In this document: positions 1 to 5,880 of the stretch, in pieces
Position numbering within the stretch: the stretch's first letter is position 1
Layout of the letters: each line of letters starts with the position of its first letter
NCBI RefSeq assembly: GCF_017377655.1
Contig: NZ_JAFREL010000107.1
Span: 1-28,544, forward strand
Direction of reading: 5' to 3'
Origin: Candidatus Enterococcus ferrettii
GTDB lineage: Bacteria > Bacillota > Bacilli > Lactobacillales > Enterococcaceae
DNA length: 28,544 bases
The notes under the pieces: generated by a model
What the model was told of the DNA's origin: nothing
Databases searched by the model: none
What the model saw: the letters and a program-made list of their open reading frames with translations, nothing else
Made by a program: the position numbers and the translations under genes

Positions 1-19
1 GACTTTGTCTACAGTCTGA

Positions 20-43
20 GAGACGAATCTCAGAATTCGTCTC
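20..43. repeat. Inverted repeat downstream of the APC gene
   Basis: GAGACGAAT (20-28) and ATTCGTCTC (35-43) form a perfect 9-bp stem with a 6-nt loop just past the stop codon of the minus-strand transporter. It may act as its transcription terminator, but no T-run follows on the minus strand, so this is only a candidate. Confidence 0.45.
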
Positions 44-49
44 ATATCT

Positions 50-1438
50 TCAACGTGTTTCATCCGGTAAATGTGGGGATTCATCATTTGAAACTTGCCC
101 TTTAGAATGATAGAGCCAGATGCCCAACAGCAGTGTAATAATTGTTCCTACAACATAAGTACCGATTACAAAGCTGGATTCGGCGGTAACAAACATTAAA
201 ACCATACTGAGAATCAAACAAGCTTCACCTAAAACGGAGCAAATGACTAAACCAGTCATGCCACCGGGTACTTGATAGATACGCTGCATTGTGGCATCCT
301 TTTTTCGTAAAATAATGGCTGCTGGAAACATGAACAGGTATGGAATCATCAAAATAATCACACTAAAAGAGAAGATCGTCCAAAAGATGGCATTGGCATC
401 ACCAGTCGTTGCGTAATTGACAATAATCAAGAAAGTAGCCACAATACCCATGAAATAATACAAGCCGTCAGGCGTTCCATATTTTTTATTGCGATGCTTC
501 AAGAAACGATTTCGCTGATCTAATTTTGCAGCAATAAAAACTTCGTTGGCGCCTAAGGTCCAAGAGACCATGTTGGAAATGAGAGTGCTCATCGATACCA
601 AAATGATCACGTAAAAAACAGGCATTTGAAAACTGCCAAATACTTTGCATAGTTCCAGCAAAGCATAGTAAAAACCATCTACTGTATCAATTTGATTTGC
701 TGGAATGGCAACTAATACTCCGTAGGTCCCGAAGATATAAAGGGCTGAAATAATTACCCCAGCAACTACTGTCATTTTAGGGATCGTTTTTCCAGGATTC
801 GCAATTTGATTGCCAATTGAGCCAATCAATTCGAAACCCAGCAGATTATAAATTATGACTGAAATATAGCGCACGGTATTTCCAGGAGTAGGAATAAACG
901 AAGCTGCGGAAAAATCATTTGCAGTTCCGTGTTGAAGGGCATAAACAATGCCCATAAAGCCGAAAATCAGCAGGACAGCTACTTTGAAAATTGCGGCGAT
1001 ATTTGTTACGGTGACAGACAGATCCACTCCACGGATACCAATATAAACAATTAGCCAGCACATGACTAAAGCCAAACCGGCTAAAAAGAACGGACTGGCC
1101 TTTGGCATGAATGCATAAGAAAACCAACTGGAGAAGGCGACAAATACGGCGGGCATCCAGAAGGCGACATTCACCCAGTAAAACCAACCATTTAGCACCC
1201 CGATCTTATCACCAAAGGATCGTTTGATCCATAAATAAATTCCGCCATCCCCTGGATAATTACTTCCTAACTCAGCAGTTACTAAGCCATAGGGCAAAAA
1301 GAAAAGTACGGTAGTAATCAGCCAAATTGTAATCGAAGAAACGCCAATTGCTGAGGAGGCGACGAAGGAATCTAATACTAAAACACTGCAAATCGTAAAT
1401 AAGATACTTTTTACCAAGCTTACTTTTTTTTCTTCCAT
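50..1438 (-). CDS. APC-family amino acid/polyamine antiporter, AguD-like
   Basis: A polytopic membrane protein of about 462 residues with roughly twelve hydrophobic segments and the N-terminal pattern of APC-superfamily exchangers: a first helix containing SVLVLDSFVAS, then YPGDGGIYLW before the third helix. From memory the sequence resembles enterococcal AguD, the agmatine/putrescine exchanger, and the agmatine-deiminase homologue at 2400-3503 supports a polyamine or guanidino substrate; the exact substrate is inferred. Three in-frame ATGs (1459, 1450, 1438) are possible. I chose 1438 because the only good ribosome binding site, AAAGGA (1451-1456 on the minus strand), precedes it by 12 bases, whereas it overlaps or abuts the other two. 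It diverges from the LuxR-type gene at 1581, which probably regulates it. Another APC exchanger specificity, such as glutamate/GABA-like, cannot be excluded. Confidence 0.85.
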   Translation of the reverse strand: MEEKKVSLVKSILFTICSVLVLDSFVASSAIGVSSITIWLITTVLFFLPYGLVTAELGSNYPGDGGIYLWIKRSFGDKIGVLNGWFYWVNVAFWMPAVFVAFSSWFSYAFMPKASPFFLAGLALVMCWLIVYIGIRGVDLSVTVTNIAAIFKVAVLLIFGFMGIVYALQHGTANDFSAASFIPTPGNTVRYISVIIYNLLGFELIGSIGNQIANPGKTIPKMTVVAGVIISALYIFGTYGVLVAIPANQIDTVDGFYYALLELCKVFGSFQMPVFYVIILVSMSTLISNMVSWTLGANEVFIAAKLDQRNRFLKHRNKKYGTPDGLYYFMGIVATFLIIVNYATTGDANAIFWTIFSFSVIILMIPYLFMFPAAIILRKKDATMQRIYQVPGGMTGLVICSVLGEACLILSMVLMFVTAESSFVIGTYVVGTIITLLLGIWLYHSKGQVSNDESPHLPDETR

Positions 1439-1545
1439 GGTTCTACGCATTCCTTTCATATACTAGGGCACTGCAAATGGCTCAAGCAAAACCTTCGCAT
1501 TTTTTGTGATTTTCAAAAGAACTAGCCAACATGGCACCTACGGAG

Positions 1546-1573
1546 TGTTATAATCAAGAAAAACGATCGGAGG
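1546..1573 (+). promoter_or_regulatory. Extended -10 promoter and RBS of the LuxR-type gene
   Basis: TG-T-TATAAT (1546-1554) is a consensus extended -10 box, so a poor -35 is tolerable. GGAGG (1569-1573) lies 7 bases before the ATG at 1581 and fixes that start. Confidence 0.6.
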
Positions 1574-1580
1574 CAAAGGA

Positions 1581-2354
1581 ATGATACCGCTTACTGATGG
1601 TGTGTGGCAGAAAATCAATACCTTTATCTATTCCATTTACCAGACAGACACAATGGAAGCTTTACGTGTGACCACACTAGAAAAGCTTCCTGAATTAGTC
1701 ATATCAGACTGTTCTTTTTTTGATATGGCTCGGATTGAAAAAAGCCAGACACGTTACTTCAACCCGCTATCTTTAACGATCAGTCAAGAAAAACTGAATG
1801 AATACTTTGAATCGTTTATTTATGGTGATTATGTTTCCTGGATGTTTTCCCTTCATAAAAATTCCGTCGTTTATTGTGATTCAAAAATTGTTACGGAAGA
1901 AGTACGGGAACAAACTCCTTTGTATAATCAATGGCTGAAGCCAATGAATTTGTATTATAGCTGCGGAATAAATTTTGTACGAGAAAATACTCCTTATGGC
2001 TCGCTTAATCTATTCAATTCTCGTAAACGTGGCGATTTTACTCAGCAAGATTTAGTCATTTTAACGATTTTAGAGCCGCATTTTACCCTGAAGCTGACGC
2101 AGCTGTATCCCCATGGTCTGCCAATTTTATCTGACAAAACCGCTGAGCAGCCATTGGATAAATTTCATTTAACGGAGCGGGAACAAGAAGTGGTTCGTTG
2201 GTTGTGTTCTGAAGCCAGCATGGAAGAAATCAGCCAGCAAATGTACATTAGTGTCCATACCGTTCGCAAACATGCGGCCAATATTTACCGCAAAACCAGC
2301 TGTAAAAATCGCAATCAGTTGATTGCCTTCATGAACAAAGCTTTGAACACATAA
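1581..2354 (+). CDS. LuxR-type helix-turn-helix transcriptional regulator
   Basis: A 257-residue soluble protein. Residues about 193-255 form a LuxR/GerE-type DNA-binding domain: LTEREQEVVRWLCS, EEISQQMYISVHTVRKHAANIYRK and a final helix starting KNRNQLIAFMNK. The N-terminal 190 residues contain no membrane helix and end in a GAF-like pattern (YGSLNLFNSRKRGDFTQQD), suggesting a cytosolic ligand-sensing domain; that assignment is weak. The gene stands alone between two minus-strand genes, diverging from the APC transporter and converging on the deiminase homologue, so it probably activates one or both. Enterococcal AguR, the LuxR-type activator of agmatine catabolism, is as I recall a membrane protein, so this regulator looks like a different type placed in a similar context. 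Confidence 0.85.
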   Translation: MIPLTDGVWQKINTFIYSIYQTDTMEALRVTTLEKLPELVISDCSFFDMARIEKSQTRYFNPLSLTISQEKLNEYFESFIYGDYVSWMFSLHKNSVVYCDSKIVTEEVREQTPLYNQWLKPMNLYYSCGINFVRENTPYGSLNLFNSRKRGDFTQQDLVILTILEPHFTLKLTQLYPHGLPILSDKTAEQPLDKFHLTEREQEVVRWLCSEASMEEISQQMYISVHTVRKHAANIYRKTSCKNRNQLIAFMNKALNT

Positions 2355-2356
2355 GA

Positions 2357-2392
2357 AGGTCGCTGAGAATCAGGCAGCACTCTCAGCAACCT
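2357..2392. terminator. Hairpin between convergent genes
   Basis: AGGT-C-GCTGAGA (2357-2368) pairs with TCTCAGC-A-ACCT (2381-2392): an 11-bp stem with one mismatch between the convergent LuxR-type and deiminase genes. It could terminate both, but neither strand shows a clear T-run. Confidence 0.45.
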
Positions 2393-2399
2393 CAGGGTA

Positions 2400-3503
2400 T
2401 TAAGGTTTAGGTTTTTGCAGGGTCATGCAATGGATGTTACCGCCACACAAGGACCATTCACGACTCCAGATACGGACGATTTCACGATCAGGCATTAATT
2501 CCTTGAACATGCTGCAGGCTACCTCATCCATTGGATCGTCAAATTGTGGTACTACTAAAGCTCCATTGATCATGTAGCTGTTAATATAAGTAACAGCCAG
2601 CGGCAGACCGCTTTCGCGGGTTGCTGCAGTATCACTAATATCAATGCCGGCATTTTCTTCTTCGCTAATGTAAAGAATTTCAGGGATCGGTACTTTGTGG
2701 ATTTCTAATTTGCGCCCTTTTGCATCGGTTGCTTGATTCAAAATATCATAAGCTTCTTTCAATGGTTTGTATTGCGGATTTTCTTCATCGTCTGTCCAAG
2801 AAAGAGCAATTACCCCAGGTTTAATAAAGAAGCAGACATCATCAATGTGTCCGTCGGTTTCGTCAAAAGCCATCCCATCTTTAAGCCAGATTACTTTTTC
2901 TAAATTCATGTATTCCTTCAATAAGTCCTCGATCTCATCACGAGTCATTCCCGGATTACGGTTGTCATTGAAGACACTGTTCTCGGAGATGATTAAGGTT
3001 CCTTCGCCGTCTACCTGAGTAGCCCCGCCTTCAAGAATTAATTTAGCGGTTGCATCATAACGATCAATATTTTCTAATTCCAATAATTTTTGTGCAAATT
3101 GAGCATCTAGCTTCCAAGGGAAATACAGGCCTTCATCTAAGCCGCCATAAGCATTAAAGCCCCAATCAACACCGCGAATATCACCTTTGTCATTGATTAC
3201 GTAAAAAGGTCCTTTATCCTGTGCCCAGGAATCGTCAGTGGCCATTTCGATGACACGAACCGCCTCAGGTAAGCGAGCTCGAGCATTTTCATATTGTGCT
3301 GCCGAACAAATCACACGAACCTCTTCATAAGGAATCATCTTCTTAACCACATCTACAAAAACCTTTTGCGCTGGTTTTCCGCCGTCACGCCAAGTATCGG
3401 TACGCTCTGGCCAAATAATCCAAGAACATTCATGCTCTTCAAATTCTCCCGGCATCCAGAAGCCGTCTTTTTTTGGTGTGCTGTTTTTGATTGATCGTGC
3501 CAT
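2400..3503 (-). CDS. aguA: Agmatine deiminase-family protein (diverged AguA homologue)
   Basis: 367 residues, the usual AguA length, with strong family similarity from the start (NSTPKKDGFWMPGEFEEHE, IWPERTDTWRDGGKPAQ). Agmatine deiminase hydrolyses agmatine to N-carbamoylputrescine and ammonia by a covalent thiol mechanism. The catalytic set can be placed: Asp96 (WAQD), Glu158 (LEGG), His219 and Asp221 (GHIDD) and the nucleophile Cys359 (GGNIHC). Several neighbours differ from the E. faecalis protein as I remember it: WVRDCGP has become WAQDKGP (residues 93-99), GGSFHVDG is GGATQVDG (159-166), and TEMCLL is SENSVF (173-178). Activity on agmatine is therefore uncertain; a related guanidino substrate is possible. 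AAGGAG 9 bases upstream supports the ATG at 3503. No putrescine carbamoyltransferase or carbamate kinase gene is adjacent, unlike complete agmatine operons. Confidence 0.82.
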   Translation of the reverse strand: MARSIKNSTPKKDGFWMPGEFEEHECSWIIWPERTDTWRDGGKPAQKVFVDVVKKMIPYEEVRVICSAAQYENARARLPEAVRVIEMATDDSWAQDKGPFYVINDKGDIRGVDWGFNAYGGLDEGLYFPWKLDAQFAQKLLELENIDRYDATAKLILEGGATQVDGEGTLIISENSVFNDNRNPGMTRDEIEDLLKEYMNLEKVIWLKDGMAFDETDGHIDDVCFFIKPGVIALSWTDDEENPQYKPLKEAYDILNQATDAKGRKLEIHKVPIPEILYISEEENAGIDISDTAATRESGLPLAVTYINSYMINGALVVPQFDDPMDEVACSMFKELMPDREIVRIWSREWSLCGGNIHCMTLQKPKP

Positions 3504-3538
3504 TTTTTTCCACTCCTTTATCTTTGTTGTGTTTAGTG

Positions 3539-3593
3539 TAGTCCTAATCAGCTAATTGAATAAATTAGTAAAGAAAAGTATTCGTTAGGATTA
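3539..3593. promoter_or_regulatory. Inverted repeat upstream of the deiminase gene
   Basis: TAGTCCTAA (3539-3547) and TTAGGATTA (3585-3593) are inverted copies matching at 8 of 9 positions. They flank an inner CTAATT/AATTAG pair, in the region where the minus-strand deiminase promoter must lie. They could be sites for the LuxR-type regulator; no consensus -10/-35 pair was clear. Confidence 0.35.
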
Positions 3594-3645
3594 TTTAAAT
3601 GAAGTAGAGATGGGGTAGGCTACTGAGTCGAAATTAAATAATTAG

Positions 3646-3703
3646 GTAAAAGTATCTTTACATTATTTGCAGATGAGTTATAATTGTGTAAAGATATCTT
3701 TAC
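3646..3703 (+). promoter_or_regulatory. Promoter with twin palindromic operators for the xre operon
   Basis: TTTACA (3657-3662), a 16-bp spacer and TATAAT (3679-3684) form a good promoter. A near-palindrome GTAAAAGTATCTTTAC (3646-3661) overlaps the -35, and a perfect palindrome GTAAAGATATCTTTAC (3688-3703) lies just after the transcription start, 42 bp apart centre to centre (about four helical turns). Such an arrangement suits autorepression by the XRE protein encoded immediately downstream. Confidence 0.75.
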
Positions 3704-3716
3704 CAAGGAGAAGCAA

Positions 3717-3926
3717 ATGAAAGTGATTAATCATATTAAAGAGATTCGGGAAGCCAGAGGAATTCCGCAATATACGATGGCTGATGCTGTGGGAGTGTCG
3801 CGCCAGACCATGACGGCAATTGAAAAGGGCAAGTATAATCCTAGCTTAGAGCTGTCTTTGAAGATTGCGGAATATTTTGAACTGCCGTTTGAGGAAATAT
3901 TTTATTTGGAAGGGAAGAAGAAGTGA
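3717..3926 (+). CDS. Small XRE-family transcriptional regulator
   Basis: A 69-residue single-domain helix-turn-helix protein of the Cro/CI (XRE) type: IKEIREARGIPQYTMADAVGVSRQTMTAIEKGKYNPSLELSLKIAEYFELPFEEIF is the complete five-helix domain in its usual order, given here in segments of the protein from residue 7 to 62. The start at 3717 is chosen because AAGGAG (3705-3710) precedes it by 6 bases; an upstream TTG in frame would lie inside the operator. It is the first gene of the operon ending at 5736, and its stop codon overlaps the ATG of the next gene (TGATG). The palindromes at 3646-3703 are its likely operators, so it is probably an autorepressor controlling the membrane proteins downstream. 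Confidence 0.88.
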   Translation: MKVINHIKEIREARGIPQYTMADAVGVSRQTMTAIEKGKYNPSLELSLKIAEYFELPFEEIFYLEGKKK

Positions 3927-4399
3927 TGGAAAGATCTGGGTATGCTTTTTTTCGGGGAACTTTTGAGGTTAATGTTTTTTGGGTTATTTTTTTCATAGTC
4001 TTACTATTTTTGGAGATCTATGCATTGGGAGCAAGTTTTCTTTTTATTCTTCGAGCGCAAGACAAAACCAATTATGAGTTGGAAAACAGGGGATTTATTA
4101 ACGCCTTAGCCAAGAGCTTTGTGATTATTCTATTGCTGCATTTCGTCCAAATGGTTGTTCGTGTGGTTCATTATGAGAAGACGGGGACGGATATCAATTT
4201 GCTGGTTAAACCTGGGTTGTTGATTTATGGTTTAGACGGCTCGCCTAGAAACCATTTTGAATCTTTCGGAGTAGACTTAGTTATTTTGGGTATTTGTCTT
4301 GTAACAAGCCGATTGCGCTATCGGACTTGGAGTTTGAAGGAACTTTTTGCGGCGCGGGTTGCTGTTCTTAAAGAAAGTCGGCAGTTGAAGAAGAAATAG
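3926..4399 (+). CDS. Three-helix membrane protein, first copy
   Basis: About 157 residues, not recognised as a named family. Hydrophobic stretches lie near residues 12-40, 58-80 and 110-128, followed by a basic tail, so it should be an integral membrane protein. It is a paralogue of the next gene: both share FVI-I/V-LLLHFVQM, a central K-T-G segment, ESFGVDL and RYRTW-S/T-LKE near the C-terminus. The ATG at 3926 overlaps the XRE stop codon, implying coupled translation; GGAAGGG about 11 bases upstream is the ribosome binding site. Small XRE repressors beside small membrane proteins are common in Firmicutes (for example the YozG/YoaS type), but the C-terminus here does not look like that family. 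Confidence 0.75.
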   Translation: MERSGYAFFRGTFEVNVFWVIFFIVLLFLEIYALGASFLFILRAQDKTNYELENRGFINALAKSFVIILLLHFVQMVVRVVHYEKTGTDINLLVKPGLLIYGLDGSPRNHFESFGVDLVILGICLVTSRLRYRTWSLKELFAARVAVLKESRQLKKK

Positions 4400-4403
4400 C
4401 AGG

Positions 4404-4469
4404 TATTAGGTGGAGCACTTTTAGTTGCCGTTTAAGAAAATAGTTTATTTAGAAGGGAAGAAAAAGTGA
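4404..4469 (+). pseudogene. Remnant of the 3' end of the xre gene
   Basis: Positions 4425-4469 read LPFKKIVYLEGKKK-stop, matching the end of the XRE gene at 3882-3926 (LPFEEIFYLEGKKK-stop) with only six base differences in 42. The match fades upstream, where the same frame reads VEHF-stop against AEYFE. This shows that the duplicated unit included the end of the regulator and the ribosome binding site, not only the membrane-protein gene. Confidence 0.75.
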
Positions 4470-4933
4470 TGGAATTAGGGACAGTTAGTTTTTTTAACAT
4501 AGTTGGTATAGGGCTGGGTGCAAGAATTGTGATATGGATATTCAGTTTTCTGTCGGTCTATGGTTTCTTTTCTTCACTTGTTTACCTCATCAAAGAAGTA
4601 AGTAGAAAGAATGATGAGCTGGTGAGAAAAATTGTAGTTCATGCGATGGCGATGAGCTTTGTGATTGTTTTATTGCTGCACTTTGTTCAGATGCTTACTC
4701 GATTGCTGGTTTTTATCAAAACCGGTAATGATTACAATTTTTTAATCTCGTCGGGGTTATACATAAGTAACTTGGATGTAGAAAAAGCTCACTTGGAATC
4801 TTTTGGAGTTGATCTTGGCGTATTTGCAATTTGTCTGCTAATAAGCCGTTGGCGCTACCGTACATGGACGTTAAAGGAAAGTCTTACAACTTGGATAACC
4901 GTTAACGGTGAAGAGAGACATTCAAAGAAATAA
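4469..4933 (+). CDS. Three-helix membrane protein, second (duplicated) copy
   Basis: About 154 residues, paralogous to the gene at 3926-4399, with the same three hydrophobic segments and the shared motifs LLLHFVQM, KTG, HLESFGVDL and RWRYRTWTLKE. Function unknown. The ATG at 4469 is preceded by the copied ribosome binding site GAAGGGAAG (4452-4460) and overlaps the stop codon of the xre remnant in the same TGATG arrangement as copy one, which fixes the start. The N-terminal third has diverged most; the second and third helices are best conserved. The conserved helices suggest that both copies are functional and may form a heteromeric partner pair, which is inference. Confidence 0.75.
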   Translation: MELGTVSFFNIVGIGLGARIVIWIFSFLSVYGFFSSLVYLIKEVSRKNDELVRKIVVHAMAMSFVIVLLLHFVQMLTRLLVFIKTGNDYNFLISSGLYISNLDVEKAHLESFGVDLGVFAICLLISRWRYRTWTLKESLTTWITVNGEERHSKK

Positions 4934-5004
4934 TCATTTTCCGACTAAAGTAGGAGGTCGGCATGATGGAGTTGTGTCATACTTTTATTAGAAGGAGTGA
5001 CACT

Positions 5005-5736
5005 ATGACTGGATCAATTGACGGTTTCAAATTAAAATTAATTGCAATTATTGCGATGGCACTAAACCATATTGGGAGCGGCTTTAGCCTGGGGGATTAT
5101 TCTCCACCAATATATTTCTTCACTGAATTTATTGGAAAGCTGACTTTCCCGATTATGGCGTACCTGCTGGTTGAAGGGTTCTATTATACGAAGAATCGAA
5201 CGAAGTATGCGGGAAGATTAGCGATTTTTTGCCTGGTTTCTGCCTACCCTTTTCATTTATTGTTTCATCCGAATCATCCATTTAGTGCGATTGAACTGGT
5301 TAACAACATTTTCTTCACACTCTTGATGGGACTACTTTTGCTGATGACTTGTGAAAAGGTTAAAAGTACGAGTGTTCAGGTCGCTTTAGCTTTTCTTTTC
5401 TCATTTACGACTATCCTGTCAGACTGGACTTTAATCGGTGTACTGATGATATTTGGTTTTTACAAATTACGGGGTCGTAAAATAGGCATCATTCTTCCCG
5501 TTATTTATGGGGCAGTATTTTTATTCGTAATTATGGCATTAATGCATGTCAGTGCCCCAGCGGTAGTTCCACTTTATGAAGTGTTTACTGGATTGGGAAT
5601 TTTATTGGTTATTCCGATTTTATTGGCCTATAATGGCGAGCGCGGGTACTCGCCTACCTGGGTAAAATGGGGATTTTATGGTTTTTATCCGTTGCATCTG
5701 CTACTTCTTGTTGGTATTCGCTTTTTAATTCAATAA
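5005..5736 (+). CDS. TraX-family membrane protein
   Basis: About 243 residues with some seven to eight hydrophobic segments and the TraX-family signature: KLKLIAIIAMALNHIG at the N-terminus, GKLTFPIMAYLLVEGFYYTKN near residue 48, then YAGRLAIFCLVSAYPFHL, a NNIFFTLLMGLL segment and GFYPLHLLLL at the C-terminus. F-plasmid TraX acetylates pilin; chromosomal members in Firmicutes have no established substrate but are probably membrane acyltransferases. Two starts are possible: ATG 5005 with AAGGAG 7 bases upstream, which matches the family N-terminus and is used here, or ATG 4963 with AGGAGG 5 bases upstream, adding 14 residues. It is the last gene of the xre operon and is followed by a strong terminator. 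No conjugation gene is nearby. Confidence 0.8.
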   Translation: MTGSIDGFKLKLIAIIAMALNHIGSGFSLGDYSPPIYFFTEFIGKLTFPIMAYLLVEGFYYTKNRTKYAGRLAIFCLVSAYPFHLLFHPNHPFSAIELVNNIFFTLLMGLLLLMTCEKVKSTSVQVALAFLFSFTTILSDWTLIGVLMIFGFYKLRGRKIGIILPVIYGAVFLFVIMALMHVSAPAVVPLYEVFTGLGILLVIPILLAYNGERGYSPTWVKWGFYGFYPLHLLLLVGIRFLIQ

Positions 5737-5743
5737 GTCTAAA

Positions 5744-5788
5744 GTCGTTAACAGAAATTCACTGCAATTTTTGTTAACGGCTTTTTTT
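5744..5788 (+). terminator. Rho-independent terminator of the xre-traX operon
   Basis: GTCGTTAACAGAAATT (5744-5759) pairs with AATTTTTGTTAACGGC (5766-5781), a 16-bp stem with G-T and minor mismatches, followed by seven Ts. Confidence 0.88.
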
Positions 5789-5812
5789 GCTTTTCAAACA
5801 AGCAAACTTTTA

Positions 5813-5870
5813 TTGACAGAAAAGGCTCATGTGATAAAATGCAAGTAATTACTTGCATTTTAAGATTGGA
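5813..5870 (+). promoter_or_regulatory. ilvBN promoter with a 26-bp perfect palindrome
   Basis: TTGACA (5813-5818), a 16-bp spacer and TAAAAT (5835-5840), with TG one base upstream, form a strong promoter. A perfect palindrome of 26 bp (5836-5861, half-site AAAATGCAAGTAA) overlaps the -10 and covers the start point. GGAGG (5866-5870) follows. Its size and position fit an operator for the TetR-type protein encoded at 8065-8640 in the same operon. Confidence 0.8.
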
Positions 5871-5880
5871 GGTTGATTAT

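Noticed and set aside
4963..5004. Third remnant of the duplicated membrane-protein gene (reads MMEL like copy two)
   Set aside because: Similarity is limited to four codons and does not extend to the flanks, so chance is likely.
5005..5736. Sign of a conjugative element from the TraX-family gene
   Set aside because: No relaxase, coupling protein, integrase or other transfer gene is present, and TraX-family proteins are common in Firmicute chromosomes.
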